64,000 nucleotides of DNA from Planctomycetota bacterium (lineage in GTDB: Bacteria; Planctomycetota; UBA8108; JACQVS01), in assembly GCA_028280485.1 (NCBI GenBank), contig JANQLS010000192.1:36450-100449 (forward strand), written 5' to 3'. The first letter of the stretch is position 1; every line of letters starts with the position of its first letter. The notes under the pieces were generated by a model. The model saw only the letters and a program-made list of their open reading frames with translations, did no database searches and was not told where the DNA came from. A program made the translations under genes and the position numbers. Below are positions 51,764-62,100 of the stretch, in pieces.

Positions 51764-53800
51764 ATGATGGTGCCCAAGCTCTTCTCATTCCTATTTCTCA
51801 ATTTAGTGTTAATGAGCAACCTCATCGCCGAAGGCAATCGTATTTGGTTCAATGCACCCAAAGGCGAGCCTGGGGAAGTGATCGAATTAGAGGTTTACGG
51901 AGACTTTGAAGTTCCCCTCGACTCTTTTGACATCACTTTTGCCCTCGAAAAAGATGTTTTTGATTTCGTCGAGGCGACTTTCGAGGGGACCGATTTAGAA
52001 TCTCATAAGAAATCTCAAATTATCGCCGGCAATGAACAATCCGGAATGAGAACCGAAGATTCATGGGCTATAGCGGTCAATTTCAGACAATCGAACAACA
52101 GCTCTCCCATTCCACCCGGTCAAAGTGTCTTCCTAGTTAAGATGCTATTTAAAATTAAGCCTAGTGCTCCTGAGCAAGTCTATGTTCTTGAGCATCAACA
52201 AGCGTTGATGTATTACCGAGACAACCTCGAAGATTTCGGAATTATGATCAACCCACCACTGATCAATTCAACTGTTGAAGTTCTCCCACCCAGTGGACCT
52301 CGTCCCGTCGACGAATTGACTTGTTCCAACATCCATAATCGAGCGTATCTTCAATGGAAAAACACCGAAAACGATTACGATCATATTGAGGTCTACATTA
52401 ACGATCAGTTATCGGATTCGTTAGCTCCAAGTGAGGAATCGTTTGAGGACAATCCCTCACCAGGTATTTATAAATTCACGGTCTATGGCGTTAGGGATGG
52501 CAAGAGATCCATCGCCTCTGAATGTGAGGTCTTCATCGACATTCAACGGCCACCCACCCCCATTGAATTCACTTGCCAATTAAATGGCAATGAGGTGCTT
52601 CTAAACTGGAACAATCCCACGAAATACGATCAAATCGAATTGTTTAGAAACGGGAACTCCATACGAACATTTACGGAGACTACCGAGTCATTTAGGGATC
52701 AACTCCATTCAAATCTGTTCACAGTTTATTCGCTTCGAGGAATAGTTAAAGGTACTGCCTCTCTATCCAGTAGTTGTCATGTGAATGCCTTTAATCACGA
52801 TTACCTTGTACGAATGGAAACAGTCAGAGCTCAACCTGGAGAAACAAACGTACCCGTCAAAGTTTATTATTCAACCATCGAAACTATAGAAGGATTCCAA
52901 ATACAAGCTTCGATGGATTTAACGGTGGCTAAATTTTCAAACGTTCAATCCTCAAATCTTCTAGAATTCTTTGAGTATTTTTTCTTTGGTTTCAACCCTC
53001 AAAATTTTGAAGAAGGCTTTGTGAAGGTCGGGACCATATCTAAACTGTTTCAAGATGGAAGTGGGTTTAGCGCCGGGATCGATCAGCATATGTTTACAAT
53101 CTTTGTCGACATTCATCCCAATGCCATCCCTGGAACCAGGATCCCTTTTGTTTACGATGAAATTCAAACTAATATGTCGGCTAATAACAGCAAAGGTCCC
53201 AGGGTTATTCATCCAGTTAAATTAACAGGCGAACTCCTTATTGGATCCTCACCCGTCGATGAGGTTAAGAATATCGTCGGAGAAACAGTTCCCTTGGATA
53301 ATAAAAGTCGAAAGGGATTGAATAACGAAGGAATTTTAATTTCCTGGGAAAATGGCGCTGACTACGATGAGATCCACGTCATTAAAAATAAAGAAGAGCC
53401 TGTTATTATTTCAGGTGATTCTACCCTCTACTTAGATGACAATCCCGGAGAAGGAATTCACACCTACGAGATCGTCGGAGTTAGAGATCAGGTCTTAAGC
53501 TTTCCTCAAGAAATTAAAATCTTACCCAAAAACGTCCCCGGAACTTTTTCTCGAGGTGACAGTAATCGAGACTCACTTCTCGATCTCAGCGATGTTATTA
53601 CAAATATTGGGTATCTATTCTATGGAGATCTCACCCACACCTGCTTCGATGCTTTAGACATTGACGATAATTCTAAACTCGAATTAGGGGACTCTATCTT
53701 CCTTCTCGTTCACCTCTACTTAGGTGGCGTCGCTCCTCCAGCACCAACCTTAACTTATCCTTGGTTCGACCCTACGCCGGATGATTTAACGTGTGAGTAG
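51764..53800 (+). CDS. Secreted cohesin-like/FN3-like protein with dockerin-like tail (second of tandem pair)
   Basis: 678 residues from the ATG at 51764; a GTG at 51755 overlapping the previous gene is possible. Same plan as its neighbour: signal peptide (VPKLFSFLFLNLVLMSNLIA), a cohesin-like domain (DSFDITFALEKDVFDFVEAT), FN3-like units (YDHIEVYINDQLSDSL; YDQIELFRNGNSI; YDEIHVIKNKEE), a second cohesin-like domain (IEGFQIQASMDLTVAKFSNV), and a tail with DSNRDSLLDLSD and DIDDNSKLELGD loops ending in DPTPDDLTCE, almost the same as DPTPDELGCE of its neighbour. The pair arose by tandem duplication and is probably translated from one mRNA. Function is unknown beyond surface or extracellular binding. 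Confidence 0.82.
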   Translation: MMVPKLFSFLFLNLVLMSNLIAEGNRIWFNAPKGEPGEVIELEVYGDFEVPLDSFDITFALEKDVFDFVEATFEGTDLESHKKSQIIAGNEQSGMRTEDSWAIAVNFRQSNNSSPIPPGQSVFLVKMLFKIKPSAPEQVYVLEHQQALMYYRDNLEDFGIMINPPLINSTVEVLPPSGPRPVDELTCSNIHNRAYLQWKNTENDYDHIEVYINDQLSDSLAPSEESFEDNPSPGIYKFTVYGVRDGKRSIASECEVFIDIQRPPTPIEFTCQLNGNEVLLNWNNPTKYDQIELFRNGNSIRTFTETTESFRDQLHSNLFTVYSLRGIVKGTASLSSSCHVNAFNHDYLVRMETVRAQPGETNVPVKVYYSTIETIEGFQIQASMDLTVAKFSNVQSSNLLEFFEYFFFGFNPQNFEEGFVKVGTISKLFQDGSGFSAGIDQHMFTIFVDIHPNAIPGTRIPFVYDEIQTNMSANNSKGPRVIHPVKLTGELLIGSSPVDEVKNIVGETVPLDNKSRKGLNNEGILISWENGADYDEIHVIKNKEEPVIISGDSTLYLDDNPGEGIHTYEIVGVRDQVLSFPQEIKILPKNVPGTFSRGDSNRDSLLDLSDVITNIGYLFYGDLTHTCFDALDIDDNSKLELGDSIFLLVHLYLGGVAPPAPTLTYPWFDPTPDDLTCE

Positions 53801-53876
53801 CCAATTAAACTCGCAGTCAAATTCACCAGAATCTGGCTGCGAGAAATATAAAAACGCCTCACCTAAACCACTGAAA

Positions 53877-53900
53877 AGGGCGGGGACAAGCCTCGCCCCT
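53877..53900. repeat. GC-rich hairpin (GGGCGGGG-acaag-CCTCGCCC)
   Basis: An 8-base-pair stem with one G-T pair in the 131-base gap between convergent genes, followed by TATAGATGGTTTTT. The motif GGGCGGGGACAAGCCnCGCCCC resembles short palindromes dispersed in many environmental genomes. It may also serve as a terminator for the cohesin-like pair. Another stem CTCGCAG/CTGCGAG is at 53810-53843. Confidence 0.5.
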
Positions 53901-53931
53901 ATAGATGGTTTTTAATTTTAAAATAAATCCC

Positions 53932-56900
53932 TCACTCCACCGGCCGAAACGCCATCGAAGCTTGAACCGGAAAATCACACGTGCAACCTGAACTCGCTTC
54001 GGGAACGAGCAACAATCCTCCAGCTGGAATGATATTAATCCAACATCCCGGTCGACTGACTTCCGTGACTTTCGAAAGCTTTTTAGTCTTCAAATTAAAA
54101 CTAGCAACGTTTTGCTGACGGAAGTAAATCGTCGATTTAGAAGCGGAAAAAGTGCCACAACCTCTTCGGTGAGCCGGATTCCAGCCCCAGTCTTTGATGA
54201 TTTTCCCTGAAGTTATGTCGTAAGCATAGGGTTCCATGTAGAGTTTGTTTTCAATGACGAGAGGATGATGATCTTGCTCGCCGTGATCACCTCCTGATTT
54301 AGTCTTGTTATTTTGTGTTTTCTTCCAAATAAGATCTCCTGACTTAACATCAAAGGTATAAACATCGACGTGAACCGTTCCTTTTTCATTGCGAGCTCCG
54401 GTAACTACAATTCTATTGTTCGCAATGACAGAAAACACACTGTGTTCAATCAGCTCGAGAGAAATCGGTTTTCGCCAAGCCTCTTTTCCAGTCTTTAAAT
54501 CGATGGCAACTAAATCACTTCCCTTCTCCAACAAGGCCTTCGGCTTCGCCCGCCCGGGCGTTTGGGACAAGAGCTCTTTGTTGTAGCTTTCAATCAAGTA
54601 AAGATGGCTTGAATCAGCGACTAAACTAGAATGAATGATCGGGCCCTTCTTCGCTGGGTGAGTCCAAGAAAGAGAACCGCCTTGAACGGATTGAGAAAAA
54701 ACTGATCTTGCGTAAACGATCGGTCGTGCATCGTAGTAGGTACCTTCTGTGATGGCTTCTCGGCTCAATTCCCTTCGAATGGAACCGGAACTTACCGAAG
54801 ATCCTAAGAGTTGATCTTTGACTAAACTCACAAACCCCCATTCATCTGAGCGGAAGTCCTCGGGCAATGAAAAGGTCTTAACCTTTTCACCCGTTTCCTT
54901 CTTCAATTGAATGCAGCGATTCCCCGATGCGATAAACACTCCACTTTCTAACATGGCCATCGATCCGGCATCACGCATCGCCCCCACCCGGCGTGATTCT
55001 GGAATCACCTGATCCCAAAGAACAAAACCGTTATAGGCATCCACACCGTACAAGCGATTGTTCCCGGGGACAATCAAGTAACCATCTTTATAAAGAGGCG
55101 ATACCGTCCTGAAGTGACGATCGAGCATTTCCCGTGGGCCGGGCTCACCAAACCACTGAAGAGCCAATTCACTTCCAACAAAAGAATCACCACTGGAAGC
55201 CGTGTTCGAAGCATTAGCATAGAGGTGAGTCCATTCTCCGGCGCCTTTAAGTTTAGGGCGAACTAAAGACAAGAAATCACCGAACCCTGTCGACTTTAAC
55301 TTCCACGGATGACTTCTTACTAACTGACCTCTTAAGTCGAAGGCCTCTTTTTCCTTCAAAGGTCCGATGAGGAATTCCCCTCCTTCTGGTCTTATCAAGG
55401 GAATCAAATTCTTGATGAGGGTGCTTTGAGGATGAACTCGATTCTTGCCGTAGATCCAAATTAAATTGGCAACATAATCCGGGTAAACCAGCGGCTTTGC
55501 TGAATCAAAAAATTGAACGGTAATTCGATCCGAAAGCCCGAGTTTAAATACATACTCTTGCTTTGATTTAAATCTCTTGAGGTTATTCTCAAGCAAAACC
55601 ACTTTTCTATGATCTGAAAAATCGATGAAGGAAGCGGCGATCAATGGGTTCATTCCAACGAGGAAGATATAGCCCTTAGGTCGAGCAGTAATATCTTCAA
55701 GAACGGGTGACAAGTAATAGGGATTTCTATTCTGATATCGATCAGCGATCTCTTCTTCCCACTCGTGAACGGTAGAATCTTCTGAGGTTCGATTCACTTT
55801 AAAGGAATAGACCCACCCCTTGCTGGTACTGACCAATAATCGTTCGTGAGCCACCGCCAGAGAGCGAGCCTCACCTTCGACCTCGGTGCCCCAAACCATT
55901 TCCCCCGATTTAGCATCGAATGCTGCGACTTTGTTCAATCCACCGGCGATACGTAAATTCCCCGCCGAAATCAAGGCGAAGGAATAATCTTTAGGAATGG
56001 ATTGAACCGCGGGACTGTGTAGCTTGCCCTTGCGTTTTAAATCAGCGACGAACTTTTCGGGCGCGCGTCCTTGCTTAACAAAAAGTTGAGTGCCCCTCAA
56101 GCTCAAGTAGCCTTGCGGCGACAAGCCGATGGTTTCACGCTTGATGATCTTTCCGCTTTTTACATCAACGGCACAACGAAACGTTCCTTGTTTAGGAAAT
56201 AAACCACAACAAGCGAAAGCCACTCCATTTTCAATCACCACTCCGGTACGAATCGGCCACTTACTGATGATGTGACCATTCCCCGGAATTCGATCGGAAG
56301 CTGGTCCCAATAAGGTTTTCCAAACCAGTGTCCCGTCGAGCGCATTCAAACAATAGAGATAACCATCGTCACACCCGAAGTAGACTCGTTGCTCATAAAG
56401 AGTGGGAGCTAAACGAATGGGGCCCTCAGTGAAAAACCTCCATTTCAATTTACCCGTCTTTGGATCTAAGCAGCGTAGCTGGTTATCAGCTGAAGAGCCG
56501 TAGTAAACTCCATTCGCATCCGCAACCACTTCGAAGGAGCGATCAAAGGTAATTCGAGCGGGTAGATTGTATTTTTTACCCCAGAAGTTTTGTTTAGCCG
56601 GTGGTGGCCATGCTGGTGAGGGAGCAAAGAGATTTTTATACTGCCAGGAGAGCTTGAGAGGAGGTTTTAACTCATTCGGGGTAAACCCCGTTCTCTTATT
56701 ATCCCTTCGATAAGTTGGCCAATCTTGACTGTCATTAACTAATGGCACAACCCCGGGGTGGAGGCTTTTATATGAATCAAATCGTTTTTGAACTGCTTCT
56801 TTACTCAAACTACGATTAAAAATGGCAACTTTTGAAATCGCCCCCTTCAAGGGGTAATACTCATTGTCATCGAGATAAGCCCCCACACTGAAGGTGGATT

Positions 56901-57576
56901 TTGGAGGATAGAGAATCTTTCCCTTTTGTACCTTTGAAGTAGCTTGAAGCGTTCCATCGACGTAAAGAGACTGTGTCACTCCATCGTAAGTACCCACTAT
57001 GTGGTACCATTCCCCCGGTTCGAAGGCGATCTTTGAGTCGAGGTAAGTTAAAACTCCATCACCATCATTTGCCCCTTCCGTTGAAAGGGCAAAACTGAAG
57101 CGCCGCCCGTGTGTTCCTAAAACCCAACCCTTCTCGTAGTTGCCATTATCTTGCAAACAAGAGATCACGCCTCCCCATTCACCGATCGCATCGATCTTTA
57201 CCCACGCTTCGAGGGTAAATTCTTTAACCGGGCGTAAGGCTTGGAATTGATTGGGATCTTTTAGAAGTAAAACGTCCTCTCGTTTTTTCGCATTTCCATT
57301 TAAACGGAGAGCGAAGGGCTTGGAAGACTCAAATTGCACTTCACCTTGTTTGTGGAGTAGAACTTTAGATCCTTGGCTGGAAAGGGGATTTTTATCTTCC
57401 TGATTTTTTTCCTTTGAGAACTGCCATTCTAAAACTGGCTGAGCCTCCTGAGATAAAAGAGTCTCAGAGGAACACGGTGGGAACATAAAAATAGCCACCA
57501 TCGCAAACATGACGATGGTGGCTAAACTATTCTTTTGTGAATCAAGTAAGCTAAATTTAAAGAACTGAGAACTCAT
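53932..57576 (-). CDS. LamG-domain and PQQ-type beta-propeller protein
   Basis: 1214 residues from the ATG at 57576, which has GGAG seven bases upstream (a TTG at 57606 is also in frame). A hydrophobic N-terminal segment (ATIVMFAMVAIFMF) acts as signal or anchor. The LamG/concanavalin-like domain is at about 85-265 (FTLEAWVKIDAIGEWGGVIS, GEWYHIVGTYDGVTQSLYVD). It is followed by PQQ-like propeller blades: WPTYRRDNKRTGFTP, YYGSSADNQLRCLDPKTGKL, VYFGCDDGYLYCLNALDGTL, then AFDAKSGEMVWGTEVEG and DLKTGKEAWRKPI. Such propellers are found in BamB-like and PQQ-dehydrogenase-like proteins, but no dehydrogenase metal site is recognised. The function is probably binding or scaffolding in the periplasm. 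The gene ends 36 bases downstream of gltD on the same strand. Confidence 0.82.
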   Translation of the reverse strand: MSSQFFKFSLLDSQKNSLATIVMFAMVAIFMFPPCSSETLLSQEAQPVLEWQFSKEKNQEDKNPLSSQGSKVLLHKQGEVQFESSKPFALRLNGNAKKREDVLLLKDPNQFQALRPVKEFTLEAWVKIDAIGEWGGVISCLQDNGNYEKGWVLGTHGRRFSFALSTEGANDGDGVLTYLDSKIAFEPGEWYHIVGTYDGVTQSLYVDGTLQATSKVQKGKILYPPKSTFSVGAYLDDNEYYPLKGAISKVAIFNRSLSKEAVQKRFDSYKSLHPGVVPLVNDSQDWPTYRRDNKRTGFTPNELKPPLKLSWQYKNLFAPSPAWPPPAKQNFWGKKYNLPARITFDRSFEVVADANGVYYGSSADNQLRCLDPKTGKLKWRFFTEGPIRLAPTLYEQRVYFGCDDGYLYCLNALDGTLVWKTLLGPASDRIPGNGHIISKWPIRTGVVIENGVAFACCGLFPKQGTFRCAVDVKSGKIIKRETIGLSPQGYLSLRGTQLFVKQGRAPEKFVADLKRKGKLHSPAVQSIPKDYSFALISAGNLRIAGGLNKVAAFDAKSGEMVWGTEVEGEARSLAVAHERLLVSTSKGWVYSFKVNRTSEDSTVHEWEEEIADRYQNRNPYYLSPVLEDITARPKGYIFLVGMNPLIAASFIDFSDHRKVVLLENNLKRFKSKQEYVFKLGLSDRITVQFFDSAKPLVYPDYVANLIWIYGKNRVHPQSTLIKNLIPLIRPEGGEFLIGPLKEKEAFDLRGQLVRSHPWKLKSTGFGDFLSLVRPKLKGAGEWTHLYANASNTASSGDSFVGSELALQWFGEPGPREMLDRHFRTVSPLYKDGYLIVPGNNRLYGVDAYNGFVLWDQVIPESRRVGAMRDAGSMAMLESGVFIASGNRCIQLKKETGEKVKTFSLPEDFRSDEWGFVSLVKDQLLGSSVSSGSIRRELSREAITEGTYYDARPIVYARSVFSQSVQGGSLSWTHPAKKGPIIHSSLVADSSHLYLIESYNKELLSQTPGRAKPKALLEKGSDLVAIDLKTGKEAWRKPISLELIEHSVFSVIANNRIVVTGARNEKGTVHVDVYTFDVKSGDLIWKKTQNNKTKSGGDHGEQDHHPLVIENKLYMEPYAYDITSGKIIKDWGWNPAHRRGCGTFSASKSTIYFRQQNVASFNLKTKKLSKVTEVSRPGCWINIIPAGGLLLVPEASSGCTCDFPVQASMAFRPVE

Positions 57577-57611
57577 TTTAATCTCCAAAGAAGATCGAGT
57601 TTCCAAATTCC

Positions 57612-59075
57612 TTAAGGCAGGTTGCTCGATCCCATTAGGTATCTATCGATTTCACGTGCGGCTTCGCGGCCTTCTCGAATCGCCCAAACAATCAGGGATT
57701 GACCTCTTCGGCAATCACCCGCGGCAAAAACGCCATCAACACTGGTAGCGTGCTTACCGAATTCGGCTTTGAAATTGGAGCGACCGTCGGTTTCCAATCC
57801 TAATTGTGGCACTAAAGTCTCTTCAGGGCCAAGGAAACCCATGGCGAGGAAGATCAATTGGGCTTTCCACTCTTTCTCGGTGCCTTCAATTTCCTTCATT
57901 TCGAAGCGCCCATGATCATCTTTATCCCATTTGACTTCAACGGTTTTAACGCCTTGCAAATTACCTTGGTCATCTCCGATGAATTCTTTAGACAGGACGC
58001 AATACTCACGTGGATCAGAGCCAAACTTGGCTTCCGCTTCTTCGTGACCATAATCGCTACGGTGAATTCGAGGCCATTGAGGCCAAGGATTGTCGGGAGC
58101 GCGGTCTTGGGGAGGCTTTGGTAGAAGCTCGAAGTTGACCAGACTCTTACAACCGTGACGCAATGAAGTCCCGATACAGTCCGTACCGGTATCTCCTCCA
58201 CCGATCACAATGACATCTTTGCCTTCAGCCGAAATGAAGTTTCCATCCTGAAGGTTTGAATCCATGAGGCTCTTCGTGTTTAAACGTAAGAACTCCATGG
58301 CAAAGTGCACTCCATTGAGCTCTCGACCCGGGATAGGGAGATCTCGAGGTTTCGTCGCACCGGAAGCTAAAAGGAGAACATCGTTTTTAGCTTTGAGTTC
58401 TTGAATGTCGACATTCACCCCAACGTGAGCATTGGTAACGAATTCGACTCCTTCGTCTTCCATCTGCTTCAGTCGTCGAAGAACGGTTTCCTTTTCCAAT
58501 TTCATGTTGGGGATACCGTACATGAGCAAACCACCGATTCGATCATCGCGCTCGTAAACGGTTACACTGTGACCCGCTCGGTTAAGTTGCTGAGCCGCGG
58601 CTAATCCAGCAGGACCGGAGCCGATGACGGCTACTCGCTTACCGGTTCGTTGCGAGGGAGGTTCAGGAACGACCCATCCTTTAGCGAAACCGCGATCGAT
58701 GATGGCATTCTCAATGTTCTTAATCGTCACGGGAGGGTTGTTGATTCCTAAAACACAAGCTCCTTCACAAGGAGCCGGACACACACGTCCCGTAAACTCA
58801 GGGAAGTTGTTAGTCTTATGGAGACGATCGAGAGCTTCACGCCAACGACCCTTGTAAACCAAGTCGTTCCATTCAGGAATGAGATTGTCTACCGGGCATC
58901 CCGTTGCTGATTGACAGAAGGGCACACCGCAATCCATACAGCGAGCGCCTTGGTCGTTCAGTTGCGTCTCCGGCACCTCGACTAAAAACTCGTTGTAGTC
59001 GCTCAGCCTCACGATGGGATCGGAGTAAGGAACGGTTTGACGATTAATTTTGAGGAAACCATCCGGCTTTCCCAT
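57612..59075 (-). CDS. gltD: Glutamate synthase small subunit (NADPH, Fe-S, FAD)
   Basis: 487 residues, full length. The N-terminal Fe-S region holds two Cys clusters (CMDCGVPFCQSATGCPVDN and CPAPCEGACVL). The FAD-binding Rossmann motif is VAVIGSGPAGLAAAQQLNRA, the NADPH-binding motif VIVIGGGDTGTDC, and the C-terminal FAD contact GVFAAGDCRRGQSLIVWAIR. It takes electrons from NADPH and passes them to GltB for the reductive formation of glutamate from glutamine and 2-oxoglutarate. It is encoded 88 bases after gltB on the same strand, with a near-perfect palindrome in the gap. Confidence 0.97.
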   Translation of the reverse strand: MGKPDGFLKINRQTVPYSDPIVRLSDYNEFLVEVPETQLNDQGARCMDCGVPFCQSATGCPVDNLIPEWNDLVYKGRWREALDRLHKTNNFPEFTGRVCPAPCEGACVLGINNPPVTIKNIENAIIDRGFAKGWVVPEPPSQRTGKRVAVIGSGPAGLAAAQQLNRAGHSVTVYERDDRIGGLLMYGIPNMKLEKETVLRRLKQMEDEGVEFVTNAHVGVNVDIQELKAKNDVLLLASGATKPRDLPIPGRELNGVHFAMEFLRLNTKSLMDSNLQDGNFISAEGKDVIVIGGGDTGTDCIGTSLRHGCKSLVNFELLPKPPQDRAPDNPWPQWPRIHRSDYGHEEAEAKFGSDPREYCVLSKEFIGDDQGNLQGVKTVEVKWDKDDHGRFEMKEIEGTEKEWKAQLIFLAMGFLGPEETLVPQLGLETDGRSNFKAEFGKHATSVDGVFAAGDCRRGQSLIVWAIREGREAAREIDRYLMGSSNLP

Positions 59076-59109
59076 GACTAGATACTCTTTTCTTACTTTG
59101 ACTAATACG

Positions 59110-59131
59110 CCCTATCTCAATTGAGACAGGG
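59110..59131. promoter_or_regulatory. Palindrome between gltB and gltD
   Basis: CCCTaTCTCAATTGAGAcAGGG, a 22-base inverted repeat with one mismatched pair, in the 88-base gap of the glt operon. It is dyad-symmetric enough for a dimeric regulator or a small mRNA hairpin that adjusts gltD expression. No T-run makes it a terminator on the minus strand. Confidence 0.4.
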
Positions 59132-59163
59132 AAAGTTTTATACCTTGAACAAACAAATAATGA

Positions 59164-62100
59164 TCAAGCCACGCCGGCTTCTGATCCTTCTTTTTTCATC
59201 TCTTCAAGGACGCGCTTGTAATCGGTGGGCATCACTTTAACGAATTTAGGCAAGATAGCTTCGAACTGATCGAGTACTCCTTGACCTACAGTTGATTGAG
59301 TTGCTTGAACATGCTTTTCAATCAAGGTTTTAAGCTCAGCGATATCTTCGGGAGCTTCAACTTTTTCGAGGCCTACAGTTCCCAGATTACATCTTTCGAT
59401 AAAATCATTATCGGTATCCAGGACGTAAGCCACTCCTCCACTCATACCAGCAGCAAAGTTTCGACCAGTGGGACCGAGAATAACGACTCGACCACCCGTC
59501 ATATATTCGCAACCGTGGTCTCCGACTCCTTCAATCACGGTATAGGCGCCTGAATTTCGGACACAGAATCGTTCTGCTGCTCGACCACGGAAGAAGGCTT
59601 CTCCTCCTGTTGCTCCATAGAGACAAACATTTCCAATTAAGATGTTCTCTTCAGGAACGAAGGTCGATTGTTTCGGAGGATAGATGGCGATCTTTCCACC
59701 GGATAAACCTTTTCCAACGTAATCGTTAGCGTCACCCTCTAAATCTAAAGTAACGCCCTTAGCTAACCAAGCACCGAAGCTCTGACCCGCTGATCCACTC
59801 AAACGTACTTTGATGGTATCTTCGGGGAGCAGGTCTAAGCCGTACTTCTGGGCGATGCGGTGACTCAAGGTTGTTCCCACCGTTCGGTTGATGTTTTCGA
59901 TTGGGAGTTCAATCTCTACCTTGTCGCCATTTTCTAATGCTGGCTTTGAGAGCTCGATGAGCTTGTTATCTAACGCAAACTCTAAACCGTGATCTTGAGC
60001 AATCGTCTGGCGAACTTCGACATCCGGATGCGGTTTTTCGGCTGGGCTTAAAATAGGAGTTAAGTCTAATCCATCGGCCTTCCAATGCTTAATCGCGTCA
60101 TTGGTTTCGAGAGCGTCGACGCGCCCGATCATCTCGTCCATCGTTTTGAAGCCTAAGCTCGCCATAATTTCTCGAGCTTCTTCGGCGACCATGAAGAGAT
60201 AGTTCACGACGTGCTCGGGCATTCCCGTGAAGCGCTCGCGAAGAACTGGATTCTGAGTGGCGATACCGACGGGGCAAGTGTTCAAGTGACACTTCCGCAT
60301 CATGATGCAACCCATCACGATCAATGGAGCCGTTGAAAAGCCCATCTCTTCAGCTCCTAAAAGAGCTGCGATCACCACGTCTTTACCCGTTTTCAACCCA
60401 CCGTCAGTTTGAACGATGACGCGCGAGCGCAAGTCGTTGAGAACCAAGGTTTGGTGAGTTTCCGCCAAACCTAATTCCCAGGGTAAACCGGCGTGCTTGA
60501 TACTCGTTAATGGAGATGCACCCGTTCCCCCATCGTGACCCGAAATCAAAATATGATCGGCATGAGCCTTGGAAACTCCCGCCGCAATCGTCCCGACGCC
60601 GACCTCAGAAACCAACTTCACACTGACGCGAGCTGCTGGGTTCGAGTTCTTTAAATCGTGGATCAACTGAGCCAAGTCTTCGATCGAGTAAATATCATGG
60701 TGAGGAGGAGGACTGATAAGTCCGACACCAGGAGTCGAATAACGCGTTTTCGCGATAATCTTATCGACCTTGTGACCCGGCAACTCACCTCCCTCACCCG
60801 GCTTGGCCCCTTGAGCAATCTTAATTTGAAGCTCATCGGCATTCGTCAGGTAACTGATGGTGACTCCGAACCGACCCGAAGCGATTTGTTTAATCGCTGA
60901 TCGCTTGGAATCTCCATTTTCGAGAGGAGTGAATCGAACGGGGTCTTCACCACCCTCACCCGTATTCGATTTACCGCCTAAGCGGTTCATCGCCACGGCG
61001 AGTGCTTCGTGAGCTTCCTTCGAAATCGAACCGTAACTCATCGCACCTGTGCAGAAGCGAACCACGATATCTTCAGCGGGCTCAACCTCGGCAATCGGAA
61101 TCGATTGACGATCCGCTTTAAACTTCAGTAATCCTCGCAATGTACAACGAGAACGGTTGTCCTCATTGATGATGCGAGCAAATTCTTTATAAGAGTTGGC
61201 ACTGTTGGTGCGAGCGGCGACCTGTAAGTTCGCGATCGCTTGTGGCTGCCAAGTGTGACGTTCACCATCGGAGCGGAAGTGAAACTCTCCTTGATTGGTC
61301 AACAGGGGAGCTGAACTGGTGACCCCGATGGGATAACCCAGTTCATGTCGACGGATGAGTTCTTCCGCTAAAATTCTGAAACCTACACCCTGAATTCGAC
61401 TAGCGGTTCCCGCGAAACATCGTTCCATGACGGTATCTCTCAAACCCACAGCTTCAAAAATTTGAGCACCTTTATAACTTCTGAGAGTTGAGATACCCAT
61501 CTTCGCCATGACTTTAAGCATTCCCTTAGCGACCGCTTTTCGGTACGCATTGACGATCCTATCATCGTCTAGGTTACCGGGAATCATATCGTCTCGATTG
61601 GATTGCCAAAGGGCCTCAAATGCGAGGTAAGGATTGATGGCATCCGCGCCGAATCCTGTCAGCAAGCAGAAGTGATGCACTTCGCGAGCTTCACCGGTCT
61701 CAAGGATAATTCCGATACGTGTTCGTTTCGTTTTTCGAATCAAATGCTGGTGGACGGCACCACAGGCGAGAAGCGCACTGACGGCTACCCGTTCAGGTCC
61801 AACTTTTCGGTCTGAGAGAACCACGAGACTAAAGTTTTTATCGATCGCATCTTCAACTTCTTTACAGATGCGGTCTAGAGCTGGAACCATACCAGCCGCA
61901 CCTTCATCTTTAGGCCAAGTGATATCGATCGTCTTAGAGACCCACCCGCGGTAATTGATGTGCTTCAACGAAGCGAGTTGTTCATTGCTGAGGATGGGAT
62001 GTGGAACATGTAGGCGATGAGCATGCTCTTCAGTCGTTTCTAAAAGATTCAACTCAGGACCGATATAGGTATCGATCGACATGATGATCTCTTCACGTAT

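Noticed and set aside
38128..53800. Cellulosome interpretation of the cohesin-like and dockerin-like domains
   Set aside because: No glycoside hydrolase, carbohydrate-binding module of the usual type or scaffoldin is present; such tails are common on planctomycete surface proteins.
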